From contig SVHT01000001.1 in assembly GCA_015055615.1 (NCBI GenBank), positions 248,001 through 312,000 of the forward strand: a DNA stretch of 64,000 bases, in the 5' to 3' direction. This stretch comes from Clostridiales bacterium (GTDB lineage: Bacteria > Bacillota > Clostridia > Christensenellales > Borkfalkiaceae). A program made the translations under genes and the position numbers. Position 1 is the first letter of the stretch. Each line of letters begins with the position of its first letter. Positions 1 through 9,362 of the stretch are shown here, piece after piece. The notes under the pieces were generated by a model. The model saw nothing but the letters and a program-made list of their open reading frames with translations. It did not search any database and was not told the origin of the DNA.

Positions 1-1009
1 TCCAAACGCCTGCCTCGTTTTTAACGCCCTTAATACGCTGTTTCAGCGTCTCTTCAATAATCAGCGCAAGGTCGGCTTTTTCCTGCTCGTTGCGCGCTTC
101 GTTGAGGTACATAAATACCGTTACGAACGGAGCTTGACCGTTGGTTGTGAGCAAAGTTACGACCTGATACTGAATGGTTTGAATACCCCTCTTGATTTCG
201 TCCAAAAGGCGTTTTTCTGCCGTTTTATTGATGCGTTCTTCGTCATAAACGCCCATTTCCGCAAATTCTTCCGCAACTTCTTTACGAATCTTCTTTCTGC
301 TGATATCTACGAAAGGCGCAAGGTGGGTAAGAGAGATACTCTGCCCGCCGTATTGGTTGGACGCAACTTGCGCGATAATCTGCGTTGCAATATTGCAAGC
401 CGTCGAAAAACTGTGCGGTTTTTCAATGAGCGTGCCCGAAATAACCGTGCCGTTTTGGAGCATATCTTCCAAATTGACAAGATCACAGTTGTGCATATGT
501 TGCGCAAAATAGTCCGCGTCGTGGAAATGAATTAAACCCTGATCGTGCGCTGCAACGATATCGTCGGGCAACAAAATACGACGGGTAAGGTCTTTGGATA
601 CTTCCCCTGCCATATAGTCGCGTTGAACGCTGTTTACCGTGGGATTTTTGTTGGAATTTTCCTGCTTAACCTCTTCGTTATTACACTCGATAAGCGTCAA
701 AATCTGCGCGTCCGTCGTGTTTACCCTACGCACGAGCGCACGATTATAACGATACGTAATGTATTTACGCGCCAAAGCAAAACAAAGGCTCGCCATCAAG
801 CGGTTTTCCACCATATCTTGAATTTCTTCGACGTGCGGAGATCTGCCAAGGTTTGCGCACTCTTCCGTTACAACGTCGACAATAGCGTTTAACGCGCCCT
901 CGGAAATACGGTCGCGTTCGTCCACTTCGCGGTTTGCTTTGTGCAAAGCTTCTGCGATTTTTTCCTTATCAAATACTACTTCCTGACCACTTCTTTTGAT
1001 AATCTTCAT
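1..1009 (-). CDS. nrdD: Anaerobic ribonucleoside-triphosphate reductase (class III), N-terminal part, truncated by window start
   Basis: Manual reverse translation from 1009: MKIIKRSGQEVVFDKEKIAEALHKANREVDERDRISEGAL... (ATP cone) then ...LLPDDIVAAHDQGLIHFHDADYFAQHMHNCDLVNLEDMLQNGTVISGTLIEKPHSFSTACNIATQIIAQVASNQYGGQS... (NrdD). Missing from the ORF track because it runs off the edge. RBS AGGAAG 9 nt upstream. Confidence 0.93.
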   Translation of the reverse strand, partial: MKIIKRSGQEVVFDKEKIAEALHKANREVDERDRISEGALNAIVDVVTEECANLGRSPHVEEIQDMVENRLMASLCFALARKYITYRYNRALVRRVNTTDAQILTLIECNNEEVKQENSNKNPTVNSVQRDYMAGEVSKDLTRRILLPDDIVAAHDQGLIHFHDADYFAQHMHNCDLVNLEDMLQNGTVISGTLIEKPHSFSTACNIATQIIAQVASNQYGGQSISLTHLAPFVDISRKKIRKEVAEEFAEMGVYDEERINKTAEKRLLDEIKRGIQTIQYQVVTLLTTNGQAPFVTVFMYLNEARNEQEKADLALIIEETLKQRIKGVKNEAGVW

Positions 1010-1107
1010 TTCTTTCATCTTCCTATACACCCCATACGTAAAATTATATTTCAAACAAAATTTCAAGCAAATTCAATAAAATTTAATATCAATTCAACTT
1101 TTAGCAC

Positions 1108-1230
1108 CTACAATATCTTGTGTCAAAAAACGTTTTTTTAACACAATATATTGTGTGTCCACCAATTCGTGCTTTACTATTATACCATATCTTGTGGTAA
1201 AGTCAAGCGTGTGAACACAAAATATGGTAT
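1108..1230 (-). promoter_or_regulatory. nrdD promoter with four NrdR-box-like sites; -35 TTGACT (rc of 1201-1206), -10 TATAAT (rc of 1179-1184), 16-bp spacer
   Basis: Sites at 1108-1123 (CTACAATATCTTGTGT), 1141-1156 (ACACAATATATTGTGT, perfect), 1182-1197 (ATACCATATCTTGTGG), 1215-1230 (ACACAAAATATGGTAT) match the acaCwAtATaTwGtgt NrdR consensus. Confidence 0.8.
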
Positions 1231-1383
1231 AGAAAAAACTTATAGATACTTTTGTTGAAAAATTACAAATCTCGCCATTTTTCGCGAGAATTTGCTTTTT
1301 GTTTTTAATAGAAATATAGAAAAATAAAATACCTTAATTATTTTTTATATTTTTTACCTCAAATCTGCGTTTTTTTGTATAGA

Positions 1384-1407
1384 AAAACGGGCTTTTTCAG
1401 CCCGTTC
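1384..1407 (-). terminator. Intrinsic terminator downstream of rho
   Basis: ACGGGCT-TTTTC-AGCCCGT hairpin followed on the minus strand by a T-rich run. Confidence 0.7.
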
Positions 1408-1432
1408 CGTCTTGTATAAAAATTTTGTTTTA

Positions 1433-2905
1433 TCAGCTATTTTTGATTCGTTTTTCAAATGCTTGTTCGTCCGTTGCGTCCAACACCAAGCGAAGGAGTT
1501 TTTCTGCATCAGCGTTCGCCAAATATTGATTCACGTGTTTATTGCGTTGTTCTTCCTCTGCCGACCACGTTCTTCTATCCACGTAGATCTTCGATTTGTC
1601 CAAGGCAGGGTACAAGCGCTTATACGCCATTTCCTCGTTTAAACGAATCTCGTAATTGACGGTAGGCGCAATTTCCGACGCGATTATATCGTCGAAGGGA
1701 TTCCCCGTTTCCGTCGTAGCCGTTCCTATCATCGTAAGCGTGCCTTTTTCTCCTATGCAACGCGCCACCGAAAGATATTTCTTGATATATTGCAAGGTTT
1801 TACTTTCCAAACCGCAGGGCAAGGTTTTTCCACCAACGGAATCTTCGGTATCGTTATACGCCTTGGCAAGTCCGTTGAAAGAATCAACAATCAGCACAAC
1901 GTCCTTTCCGCTTTCCGCAAGACGTTTTGCTCTATTCAAGGCAAATCCTGCCACAAAAACTTGACGGTCCGCCTCTTCTTCGTAGGTGGTATAAAGTAAA
2001 TTTTCTTGTGGTAAAAACTGTGCGAACTGACCTACCGCTTCCAAGGGCTGGTCAATCAACAAAGCCAACACCGTCGTTTGCGGATTTAAAGCTTGTATAG
2101 CGTGCGCAAGCTCCTGCAATAGGCGGGATTTGCCCGTTTTGGGGGGCGCAATAACGCAACAACGTTGCCCCTTCCGAATAGGCGCCAGCCATTGTAAATA
2201 TTTGCAAGAAGGATACGCAACCTGCGCCCCGTCGTACAACGTCAGCGCCTGCGTCGGTTCACAAGGGAAAGCCTCCACACCCTCTTGGCGTTTAAAAGTC
2301 GCGACGGATTCGCCGTTGATTTCTGTCACCGTGGAAACGATAAACGCATTTTTACCTTGCGCCGCATCACACGTAACCACGTCGCCGTCGCGCAGAGCGT
2401 AACGAGCCACGATTTCCTCATGCATCACCACGCTTTCGCCGTTATCCTTGCAATCGAGGGGCAAAAGATAATGCACGCCGTCGATTTGTTGCACCTGTCC
2501 CGTTTTCGTCGTAAATACCACGCCCTTTTGACGCAATGCGTACTCTGGCTCTTCCACGATTATGCGGTTATTGTCTTGCAACATTTTTCTATATTCGCCA
2601 AAAAACTCAAAAGCCTCGATTTTTAACGGAACGCCGAAGACGTCAAAGTAGAGCATCTTAATTCTTTCGGGGATTTCGGGGTCTACGCTGTCGTTGAGTA
2701 CGGGCGCGCCCTTCTTCGTATACTTAGGCTCTAATCTACCCGATAAAACACCTACGATATCTTCAATCAGAGCGTCTTTATTTTTCGCCGTCGAACGGTT
2801 GACGCCAATGGATCTGCCAAACGTGCGCAATTTTTCAAGACTTTTCGTGCGTAAATAATGTTTACACGCATATTGATAGGTCAATTCTTTCTTTTCATCT
2901 ATCAT
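1433..2905 (-). CDS. rho: Transcription termination factor Rho
   Basis: 490 aa; Walker A-like APPKTGKSRLLQELAHAIQ, VLIVDSFNGLAKAYN, C-terminal KRLYPALDKSKIYVDRRTWSAEEEQRN; Rho hexameric ATPase layout. Confidence 0.88.
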   Translation of the reverse strand: MIDEKKELTYQYACKHYLRTKSLEKLRTFGRSIGVNRSTAKNKDALIEDIVGVLSGRLEPKYTKKGAPVLNDSVDPEIPERIKMLYFDVFGVPLKIEAFEFFGEYRKMLQDNNRIIVEEPEYALRQKGVVFTTKTGQVQQIDGVHYLLPLDCKDNGESVVMHEEIVARYALRDGDVVTCDAAQGKNAFIVSTVTEINGESVATFKRQEGVEAFPCEPTQALTLYDGAQVAYPSCKYLQWLAPIRKGQRCCVIAPPKTGKSRLLQELAHAIQALNPQTTVLALLIDQPLEAVGQFAQFLPQENLLYTTYEEEADRQVFVAGFALNRAKRLAESGKDVVLIVDSFNGLAKAYNDTEDSVGGKTLPCGLESKTLQYIKKYLSVARCIGEKGTLTMIGTATTETGNPFDDIIASEIAPTVNYEIRLNEEMAYKRLYPALDKSKIYVDRRTWSAEEEQRNKHVNQYLANADAEKLLRLVLDATDEQAFEKRIKNS

Positions 2906-3549
2906 GATTTCGCTCTCTCCATATAGATAATTTTTTCGCCGTTGTCCAAATCAGCGGAAGACAATTCGATTTCCCCCGACGGTACTCTCTTGATTTCCTT
3001 TTCGTCGTAAAGTTCTAAAAAATCTTGCGCAGACTGGATATCTAAGCCCCCGTCCGTCGGTCTATAATGCATAGGAATAATCTTTTTCGACCGTATACCG
3101 TCTGCGTACGCTTTCGCACCAATCGCATCCACCGTGTACGTTCCGCCAACGGGCACGAGCAATACGTCTACGTCGCCGATTTTTTCTAATAATTCTGCCG
3201 AGCAAGGCTCGCCCACGTCGCCCATATGACAAAGGGTTATACCATCCATTTTTATCTTGTAAATGATATTATTACCACGCAAAGCGCCTTGTTTTTCGTC
3301 ATGCCAACAAGGAATGCCCGTGATTTTGACGTGATTAAAACGGTATTCGCCAACTTTTGCGATTACCACGCCGTTAGGCACCGCTTGGGTATAATTATGG
3401 TCAAAATGTCCGTGGCTAACCGTTACCACGTCCGCCCAAAGCCCGCTGGGTAACTCATAGCCGACCCTCGTGTACGGGTCGGTGATTAGACACGCGCCTC
3501 CGTCAGAAACCAACTGAAAACAAGAATGCCCTAAATAACGAATTTTCAT
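2902..3549 (-). CDS. MBL-fold metal-dependent hydrolase
   Basis: YLGHSCFQL, VSHGHFDHNYT and GDVGEP motifs; 215 aa. Confidence 0.85.
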   Translation of the reverse strand: MKIRYLGHSCFQLVSDGGACLITDPYTRVGYELPSGLWADVVTVSHGHFDHNYTQAVPNGVVIAKVGEYRFNHVKITGIPCWHDEKQGALRGNNIIYKIKMDGITLCHMGDVGEPCSAELLEKIGDVDVLLVPVGGTYTVDAIGAKAYADGIRSKKIIPMHYRPTDGGLDIQSAQDFLELYDEKEIKRVPSGEIELSSADLDNGEKIIYMERAKS

Positions 3550-3567
3550 ACTTTTCCCCTTATCTGC

Positions 3568-3978
3568 TTATTTTACTTTCGCAAGCAAACGCAATTCCAT
3601 TTTTTGACGTTCTGCACCAATCAAAAGGTCATAGCGAAGTCGCACCACCGCAAAATCTTCTGCAATTTTATACTCGATTGCATGTGTAACCGTCGATATT
3701 TCCCCGCTGTTGCCACCGATACCGATTTTTCCTGCCGTTGTCTTTCCGCTCTCTAAAAAAAGAGCTAAGGAATAATCGCCATCGCGAATCACTTCTGCAT
3801 TTTCGCCTTGCAAGGATACTTTCACGAGCGCGTTTTCTTCATGATAAACAATCTTCGCCGCACGCGGAAACAACTCCATTTCGCCCTCGCGAACAATTTC
3901 ACTATTTTGTCCATCCGCTTTCGTGGAAATCATTACCGTACAAGACCGCATATTCTTTTCCATTTTCCTTTTCGACAT
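3568..3978 (-). CDS. DUF1934 domain-containing beta-barrel protein (YwiB-like)
   Basis: Size and pattern GEMELFPRAAKIVYHE..., typical DUF1934 layout. Confidence 0.65.
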   Translation of the reverse strand: MSKRKMEKNMRSCTVMISTKADGQNSEIVREGEMELFPRAAKIVYHEENALVKVSLQGENAEVIRDGDYSLALFLESGKTTAGKIGIGGNSGEISTVTHAIEYKIAEDFAVVRLRYDLLIGAERQKMELRLLAKVK

Positions 3979-4062
3979 TTTTCGACATTATTATTATAAC
4001 AAATATTTTACAAAAAGTAAATATTTTTACGAATATTTTTCAAAAATAATAGCGGCACGAAA

Positions 4063-4887
4063 TTAATCGTTGCCGCGTTTGATTGTTTCTCTAATTAATC
4101 TGCCTTCCTTTAATGCATCGGAAAGCGCGTTATCATCGCCCTTTTTCAAAGCTTCGCAATAGACGTTGAGGTGTTTTATCAGCCCCTCCAATTCCTCCAA
4201 GGCGTATGCTCGGTTGTGCATGTACAATTCTGTCCATATTTTTTCATCGACGCCCGCAATGCGCGTCATGTCTTGAAAACTGCCCCCGGTAAATCCGTCG
4301 CAACCCTTTACCTGCTCGCTTTTTACGTAAGCGTTGGAAACGATGTGCGCAAGCTGCGAAGTAAGCGCAATTTTCCGATCGTGCTCCTCTGCGCTACACT
4401 CGACAATTCTACCAAAGCCCATAGCCCTTGCGTATTCCTTGATTTCGTCTACGTCCACCGTTTGTGTTTGCGCCGCATGGACGATAATCAGATTTGCTTT
4501 ATTAAACAACGTAGCGCTCGCCGAGCGTATACCCGAAGTTTCCTTACCCGCCATCGGATGAATTCCTACGTAACGGTAATTGCGAGGTTGCTTATACACC
4601 GCCTTTTCAATCACTTCTTTTACACCGCAAATGTCGCTGACCAACGCGCCGTCTTTAAAATTTGTATTTTCCAAAACGGAAATCGTCGCCGCAGGCGGAA
4701 TTGCAATAAACACGACGTCGTAAGCGGTCAAATCTTCCGCTTTTTTCTGTATATATCCATTGTTTAAGGCATACGAAACGTTGTTTTCGTTTAAATCGGT
4801 GCCGTCCACCGCAAAGCCTGCTTTGGTAAGCGAAGCGCAAATAGAACCGCCGATAATACCCAAACCGATCACTGCTGTCTTTTTCAT
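4063..4887 (-). CDS. tyrA: Prephenate dehydrogenase
   Basis: GLGIIGGSICASLTKAGF Rossmann motif, HPMAGKETSGI, TSQLAHIVSNAYV. Confidence 0.9.
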   Translation of the reverse strand: MKKTAVIGLGIIGGSICASLTKAGFAVDGTDLNENNVSYALNNGYIQKKAEDLTAYDVVFIAIPPAATISVLENTNFKDGALVSDICGVKEVIEKAVYKQPRNYRYVGIHPMAGKETSGIRSASATLFNKANLIIVHAAQTQTVDVDEIKEYARAMGFGRIVECSAEEHDRKIALTSQLAHIVSNAYVKSEQVKGCDGFTGGSFQDMTRIAGVDEKIWTELYMHNRAYALEELEGLIKHLNVYCEALKKGDDNALSDALKEGRLIRETIKRGND

Positions 4888-4984
4888 AAATCTTCTCTCC
4901 AAAGATACGTCTGTCTTTATTTTAACACATTAAAATGGAAATTTCAAGCGTTCTAAAACAAGAAAATACGAGGCAATAAAAAAG

Positions 4985-5003
4985 ACGGGTTGCGCCCGTC
5001 CGT
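4985..5003 (-). terminator. Terminator downstream of the Gfo/Idh/MocA operon
   Basis: GACGGG-TTGCG-CCCGTC hairpin followed on the minus strand by TTTTTT. Confidence 0.75.
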
Positions 5004-5014
5004 TTTACGTCAAT

Positions 5015-6037
5015 TTATTTTTTCATACCGCCCTTTTCGTACAGCGACATAATGAGTTTATGGGTTTTAAGAGCCTCTTTACCGCTAATTTCCAAGGGTT
5101 CTTCGCCACGACAAGCCGCGTAAAATTGACGAATTTGCCGAACGTGCTGAAACCCCCAATAGTCTTTACCGTTTTCATACGTTACGACGTTTTTGTCCTG
5201 ATGCGCCTCTTCCATCGTACCGTCGTTATAGTAAATATATGCGTCGTCATAATCAAAAACCGCCTTGCCTTTTTCGCAAAACAACCGAATTTCAATCGGC
5301 TCGTCGCAGGCGTAGTTATTCATGCAATAAAAGCCGTATTTCACGCCGTTTTTATAGCAAATCAAACCCTCAGCGCTGTCTTCTACGTCCACAATTTTGT
5401 GGTTTCTGTTCGCCATGGAGCATGATACGCTTTCCACTTCGTCGTCCACCAGCCAATTAACGAGGTCAATCGAGTGAATAGCTTGGTCGATTACAACGCC
5501 ACCGCCCTCTTTGTCCCAAGTCCCTTTCCAATCGCTTTCTTGGTAATAACTGTCAGGGCGAGTCCAGGTCAGTACCGAACGCGCCGATATAATTTTACCC
5601 AATTTTCCGCTGGTAACCGCTTGTTTTACGAGTTGCGCCGAGTTATTATACCGACATTGCAAAATCACACCGTACAAAACGCCTTGCTTTTCCGCCTCAA
5701 AAACGGCGTTTTCCGCGCTTTGCAAATCAACGTCCATCGGCTTTTCGCAAAGCACGTTTACCCCCTTAGAAAAGGCGTAACAAGACGCTTTTGTATGCAA
5801 ATTATGCGGTAAACAGATATGTACGGCGTCTAATTTTTCGGCGCAAAGCATCGCTTCGTACGAAGTATACGTCTTTCCGCCGTATTTTTGCGCCGCTTTT
5901 TCCGCTCGGTCTTTTTTAACGTCGCAACACGCAACGAGTTCTACGTCTTTAACGTCTGCAATCGCCTCAAAATGCATGACGGAAACCCGTCCGCAACCGA
6001 TTACGGCTACCCGCAATTTTTTTACAGCGTTATCCAT
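5015..6037 (-). CDS. Gfo/Idh/MocA family oxidoreductase
   Basis: VIGCGRVSVMHFEAIADV, VHICLPHNLH, LCEKPMDVD. Confidence 0.9.
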   Translation of the reverse strand: MDNAVKKLRVAVIGCGRVSVMHFEAIADVKDVELVACCDVKKDRAEKAAQKYGGKTYTSYEAMLCAEKLDAVHICLPHNLHTKASCYAFSKGVNVLCEKPMDVDLQSAENAVFEAEKQGVLYGVILQCRYNNSAQLVKQAVTSGKLGKIISARSVLTWTRPDSYYQESDWKGTWDKEGGGVVIDQAIHSIDLVNWLVDDEVESVSCSMANRNHKIVDVEDSAEGLICYKNGVKYGFYCMNNYACDEPIEIRLFCEKGKAVFDYDDAYIYYNDGTMEEAHQDKNVVTYENGKDYWGFQHVRQIRQFYAACRGEEPLEISGKEALKTHKLIMSLYEKGGMKK

Positions 6038-6870
6038 GCGCCGTCCTCTGCTTTCGATTTCAAAATACCGTCGCGAACTTTCATAAGCTCCAACGTTTCC
6101 GCACCGTCGAAAGACGTTTCGCCTGTTTCAAAGAAACGCAAAATGTCCGCCATTTGTTCGCCGAAAAAGTCGGAGACAATTGGCAAAAATGCGCTGTCGC
6201 CCTGCCCGTCAGCTACGAAAACCGCAAAATCGAGGTAGGACGCCGCCATACTGATTGCAAACGTGCCTTTTCTGCCGTCCTCATAACAAATCTCTGCCCA
6301 TTCTTGGTTGCCACGCTGTTCGTGGCGCACCTTTTGCGCGCCAACTCCCATCATTTTTATAATGATTTCAAGATAATGTACTGCATAATCTTCGAGCGAA
6401 GCGCCACTGCCAAGCACGAAAACAGATTTTGCATTGCCGTTATAGGGCGCAAGTTCCGTTGCATAGCGCAACGCGGACGAAGAGAAAAATGCCGTGCTCG
6501 TCTCTTCCGCCGTTTTGAAAATTTCTACCGCAGAGGCATAATCTTTCGTAAACGTCTTGTCCAAAAATACCCGTTTACCCGTTTTGAACGCTTGTTTCGC
6601 GTATCCAAGTTTCTTTTCGGCGTTATCGGGCGCAAGAATAATCAAATAATCGACCTTTTCGCCGAGCTCGGCAATCGAGGCGCATTTTTCCACGCCGTAT
6701 TTTGCGCAATATTCGTCCGTGGCCATACCGCCTGGTTTGTCCGTTTCCGCCCAAACCGCCGTAATGGCAAAATCGCCATTGTTCTTTTCGTTGTACGCCT
6801 TTACCGTTTCAAAACTGTGGTGCGCGTGCCATTCGTCCAAATAATAATCAATTAAACCAATTTTTTTCAT
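6022..6870 (-). CDS. Gfo/Idh/MocA-like oxidoreductase (shorter, divergent paralog)
   Basis: GLIDYYLDEWHAH; YLIILAPDNAE; RVFLDKTFTKDYASAVEIF. Confidence 0.75.
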   Translation of the reverse strand: MKKIGLIDYYLDEWHAHHSFETVKAYNEKNNGDFAITAVWAETDKPGGMATDEYCAKYGVEKCASIAELGEKVDYLIILAPDNAEKKLGYAKQAFKTGKRVFLDKTFTKDYASAVEIFKTAEETSTAFFSSSALRYATELAPYNGNAKSVFVLGSGASLEDYAVHYLEIIIKMMGVGAQKVRHEQRGNQEWAEICYEDGRKGTFAISMAASYLDFAVFVADGQGDSAFLPIVSDFFGEQMADILRFFETGETSFDGAETLELMKVRDGILKSKAEDGAWITL

Positions 6871-7925
6871 CAGAAGGAAATCTCCTTTTTATTCTCTGCT
6901 GATACGTACAAAGCATCCAAAAGCTTCATCGTTTCCAAAACGTCTTCGATATTGTTTCTGTTTACGCCACCCTTTTCGATTGCGTCGATAAACGCTTTGT
7001 CTTCCAAGAACCACATATCGGGAATTTCGTAATCGGGAACAACAGTTTCCAAGCTCTGTCCGTCAAAGAATTCGAATTTGCCCCAATAGGTAAATCTTGC
7101 ACCGCCTTTATCCCCCATAAAATCGATGAACATCTCGTCTTTATCGACGTTTTGCGCCCACGCGCCGTTGAAGGAAACGCTGGCTTTGTCCGTACGAATA
7201 TGCCCGGAAATAAAATCGTCTACGTCGTTCGTACCGTTTTCAATATCTGCCGTGTCTTCCGCCCACATACCTCTGTGTTTGTATGCTTTCATGTCCTTTG
7301 CAAGCGCCGTATATGCCGAGCAAGAAACCGTTTTGAGTTTCGCTCCGCCAAGCACGAACAGAATAATATCGAGGAAATGCACCCCCCAGTCAATCAAAAC
7401 ACCACCGCCCGATTGCGCTTTCGTCGTAAAAGGACCGCCAAGCCCGGGAATCGAACGGCAAGCCCGGAAAGATGCGTATACGTGATAAATATCGCCGAAT
7501 TTACCCTGTTCTGCCCACTCGCGCATCATTTCCACCGATTTTTGATAGCGGTTGCATACGCCGATATCCAAGATTTTTCCCTGCTTTTTTGCCTCTTCCG
7601 CCATTTCGCAAGAAAGCGCGTAATTGATTGTAATCGGTTTTTCGCAAAGCACGTGTTTCCCCGCCTTTAATGCGTCCATTGCTATCGTATAATGCGCAAA
7701 ATTGGGGGTCAATACAAATACAGCATCTACTTCTTTGTCTGCCAATGCAATCTTATAATCGGCAATCGTGTTTTCGATTTTTGGGAATTTTGCCTTCGCC
7801 GTCTCTGCCTTTTCGATGATAATATCGCAAGCGTATTTAATTCTTACGTTTTCCATTTGCGATAAGGGCGGAAAATGCGCCATATCTGCAATTCTGCCAC
7901 AACCAATAACTGCTACCGTTACCAT
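6870..7925 (-). CDS. Gfo/Idh/MocA family oxidoreductase
   Basis: VIGCGRIADMAHFPPLSQ, VFVLTPNFAHYTIAMDALKAGKHVLCEKPITI. Confidence 0.92.
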   Translation of the reverse strand: MVTVAVIGCGRIADMAHFPPLSQMENVRIKYACDIIIEKAETAKAKFPKIENTIADYKIALADKEVDAVFVLTPNFAHYTIAMDALKAGKHVLCEKPITINYALSCEMAEEAKKQGKILDIGVCNRYQKSVEMMREWAEQGKFGDIYHVYASFRACRSIPGLGGPFTTKAQSGGGVLIDWGVHFLDIILFVLGGAKLKTVSCSAYTALAKDMKAYKHRGMWAEDTADIENGTNDVDDFISGHIRTDKASVSFNGAWAQNVDKDEMFIDFMGDKGGARFTYWGKFEFFDGQSLETVVPDYEIPDMWFLEDKAFIDAIEKGGVNRNNIEDVLETMKLLDALYVSAENKKEISF

Positions 7926-8070
7926 AAATAAATTTCTCCTTGTTTTTATATGACTTTATTATATTCTCTTTCCCGCTGTATGTCAATGTCATGATTTTAT
8001 CAAAAATATATCCTTAGTTTAGTTTTTTTTGCTTTTATAGATAAAATCATCTAAATTTTTATCAAAAATA

Positions 8071-8099
8071 TTGACATTGCGATTTTTAAACACTATAAT
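8071..8099 (+). promoter_or_regulatory. Sigma-A-type promoter of the AraC regulator
   Basis: TTGACA 8071-8076, 17-bp spacer, TATAAT 8094-8099. Confidence 0.8.
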
Positions 8100-8105
8100 A
8101 AAATT

Positions 8106-8960
8106 ATGGAAAAACAAAAGACACGGTATCATTTTATAAAAGATTACGACGACCCGTTACGCTTTGGCGAATTTTATTTGGTGCAAATCGGACGAAGATT
8201 TTGCGAATGCGGAGAAATCATCCCCACGCACGCGCACCAAACTTGGTTTGAATTGACCATCGTTACGAAGGGTAGCGGTATTATTGTCACCAACGGCAAG
8301 GAAACGGAAGTAAAAACGGGCGATATCTACCTTTCCTATCCTTGCGATTTACACGAGTTAAAAGCACCCAACGACCGTTTGGAATACGATTTTTTTGCCT
8401 TTTATACGACGGAAGAACCCTTTGTTTCGGAACTTTCCGCCCTTTCGCAGACCTATCTGCGGGAAGATATGCGTGTTTTCCGTGATGAAAAAATAAATTT
8501 TTTGGTAGCAAACGCGATATTGGAGTTTTCCGTAGATAAAGCGCACGCCAAAACCTTACTTACCAATATTTTTCAACAAATACTCGTCTATCTGCTCCGC
8601 GATTTTAACAACCGCAACATAGATACCGCCGACGTTTCTTCTGCGGATATCCTTTGTTTTCAACTTATGAACTATATAGATACGCATATTTACGAAATTG
8701 AACAATTAGAAAGAATCTCCCCCCTTTTTAACTATAATTACAGTTATTTATCCACACTTTTCAAACGTACGACGGGAAAAACGATTTCCGAATATTACAA
8801 TCATCGACGTTTGGAAACCGCCAAGGCTTTGATTGGCGAGAAAAAGAAAAAAATCGGCGAAATTGCCGATATATTGCATTATGCATCCCCCTTTTCTCTT
8901 AGCAAAGCCTTCAAAGTAAAATACGGTGTTTCGCCGAAAAATCTACAAAAACAGCTATAA
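8106..8960 (+). CDS. AraC family transcriptional regulator (cupin + HTH)
   Basis: N-terminal cupin (HAHQTWFELTIVTKGSGIIVTNGKE), C-terminal AraC HTH (YLSTLFKRTTGKTISEYYNHRRLETAKALI...FSLSKAFKVKYGVSPKNLQ). Confidence 0.9.
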   Translation: MEKQKTRYHFIKDYDDPLRFGEFYLVQIGRRFCECGEIIPTHAHQTWFELTIVTKGSGIIVTNGKETEVKTGDIYLSYPCDLHELKAPNDRLEYDFFAFYTTEEPFVSELSALSQTYLREDMRVFRDEKINFLVANAILEFSVDKAHAKTLLTNIFQQILVYLLRDFNNRNIDTADVSSADILCFQLMNYIDTHIYEIEQLERISPLFNYNYSYLSTLFKRTTGKTISEYYNHRRLETAKALIGEKKKKIGEIADILHYASPFSLSKAFKVKYGVSPKNLQKQL

Positions 8961-8987
8961 AATACAACGTCTATGACACATATAAAA

Positions 8988-9018
8988 GCGCCTGCGGATA
9001 CAACCGCAAGCGCTTTTT
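8988..9018. terminator. Bidirectional terminator between araC-like and spoIIID
   Basis: AAAAGCGCcTGCGGatacaaCCGCAagCGCTTTTTT hairpin. Confidence 0.75.
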
Positions 9019-9276
9019 TCATTTCTCCGATTTTTGATTGTACTTTTTCTGCGTAGCGATACCACCGCGAATATGCCGTTCGCTCAAATTAAAATTCAGT
9101 ACCCGCCGAACTTGTTCGTACAAATCCTCATCGATATAGAGCAACCGCTCCGTAACGTCCTTATGTACCGTTGATTTACTAATAGAAAAATGCGCGGAAC
9201 ACGCGCGGACGGTACAACCCGTCGTCACGATATATTCCGCACATTTTCTTACACGCTCTTCAATATATTCCCACAA
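9019..9276 (-). CDS. spoIIID: Sporulation transcriptional regulator SpoIIID
   Basis: 85 aa: IEERVRKCAEYIVTTGCTVRACSAHFSISKSTVHKDVTERL...HIRGGIATQKKY. Confidence 0.92.
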   Translation of the reverse strand: MWEYIEERVRKCAEYIVTTGCTVRACSAHFSISKSTVHKDVTERLLYIDEDLYEQVRRVLNFNLSERHIRGGIATQKKYNQKSEK

Positions 9277-9362
9277 AATCCCCGACCTCCGTAATGGTTT
9301 ACGAAATATATTATGTCGGTTTTTCGTGGATTATAACTGATTTTATCCGTTTTGCCTTAGGT

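Noticed and set aside
134-892. Plus-strand ORFs at 134-535 and 545-892
   Set aside because: Antisense to nrdD, which reads clearly on the minus strand through the window edge.
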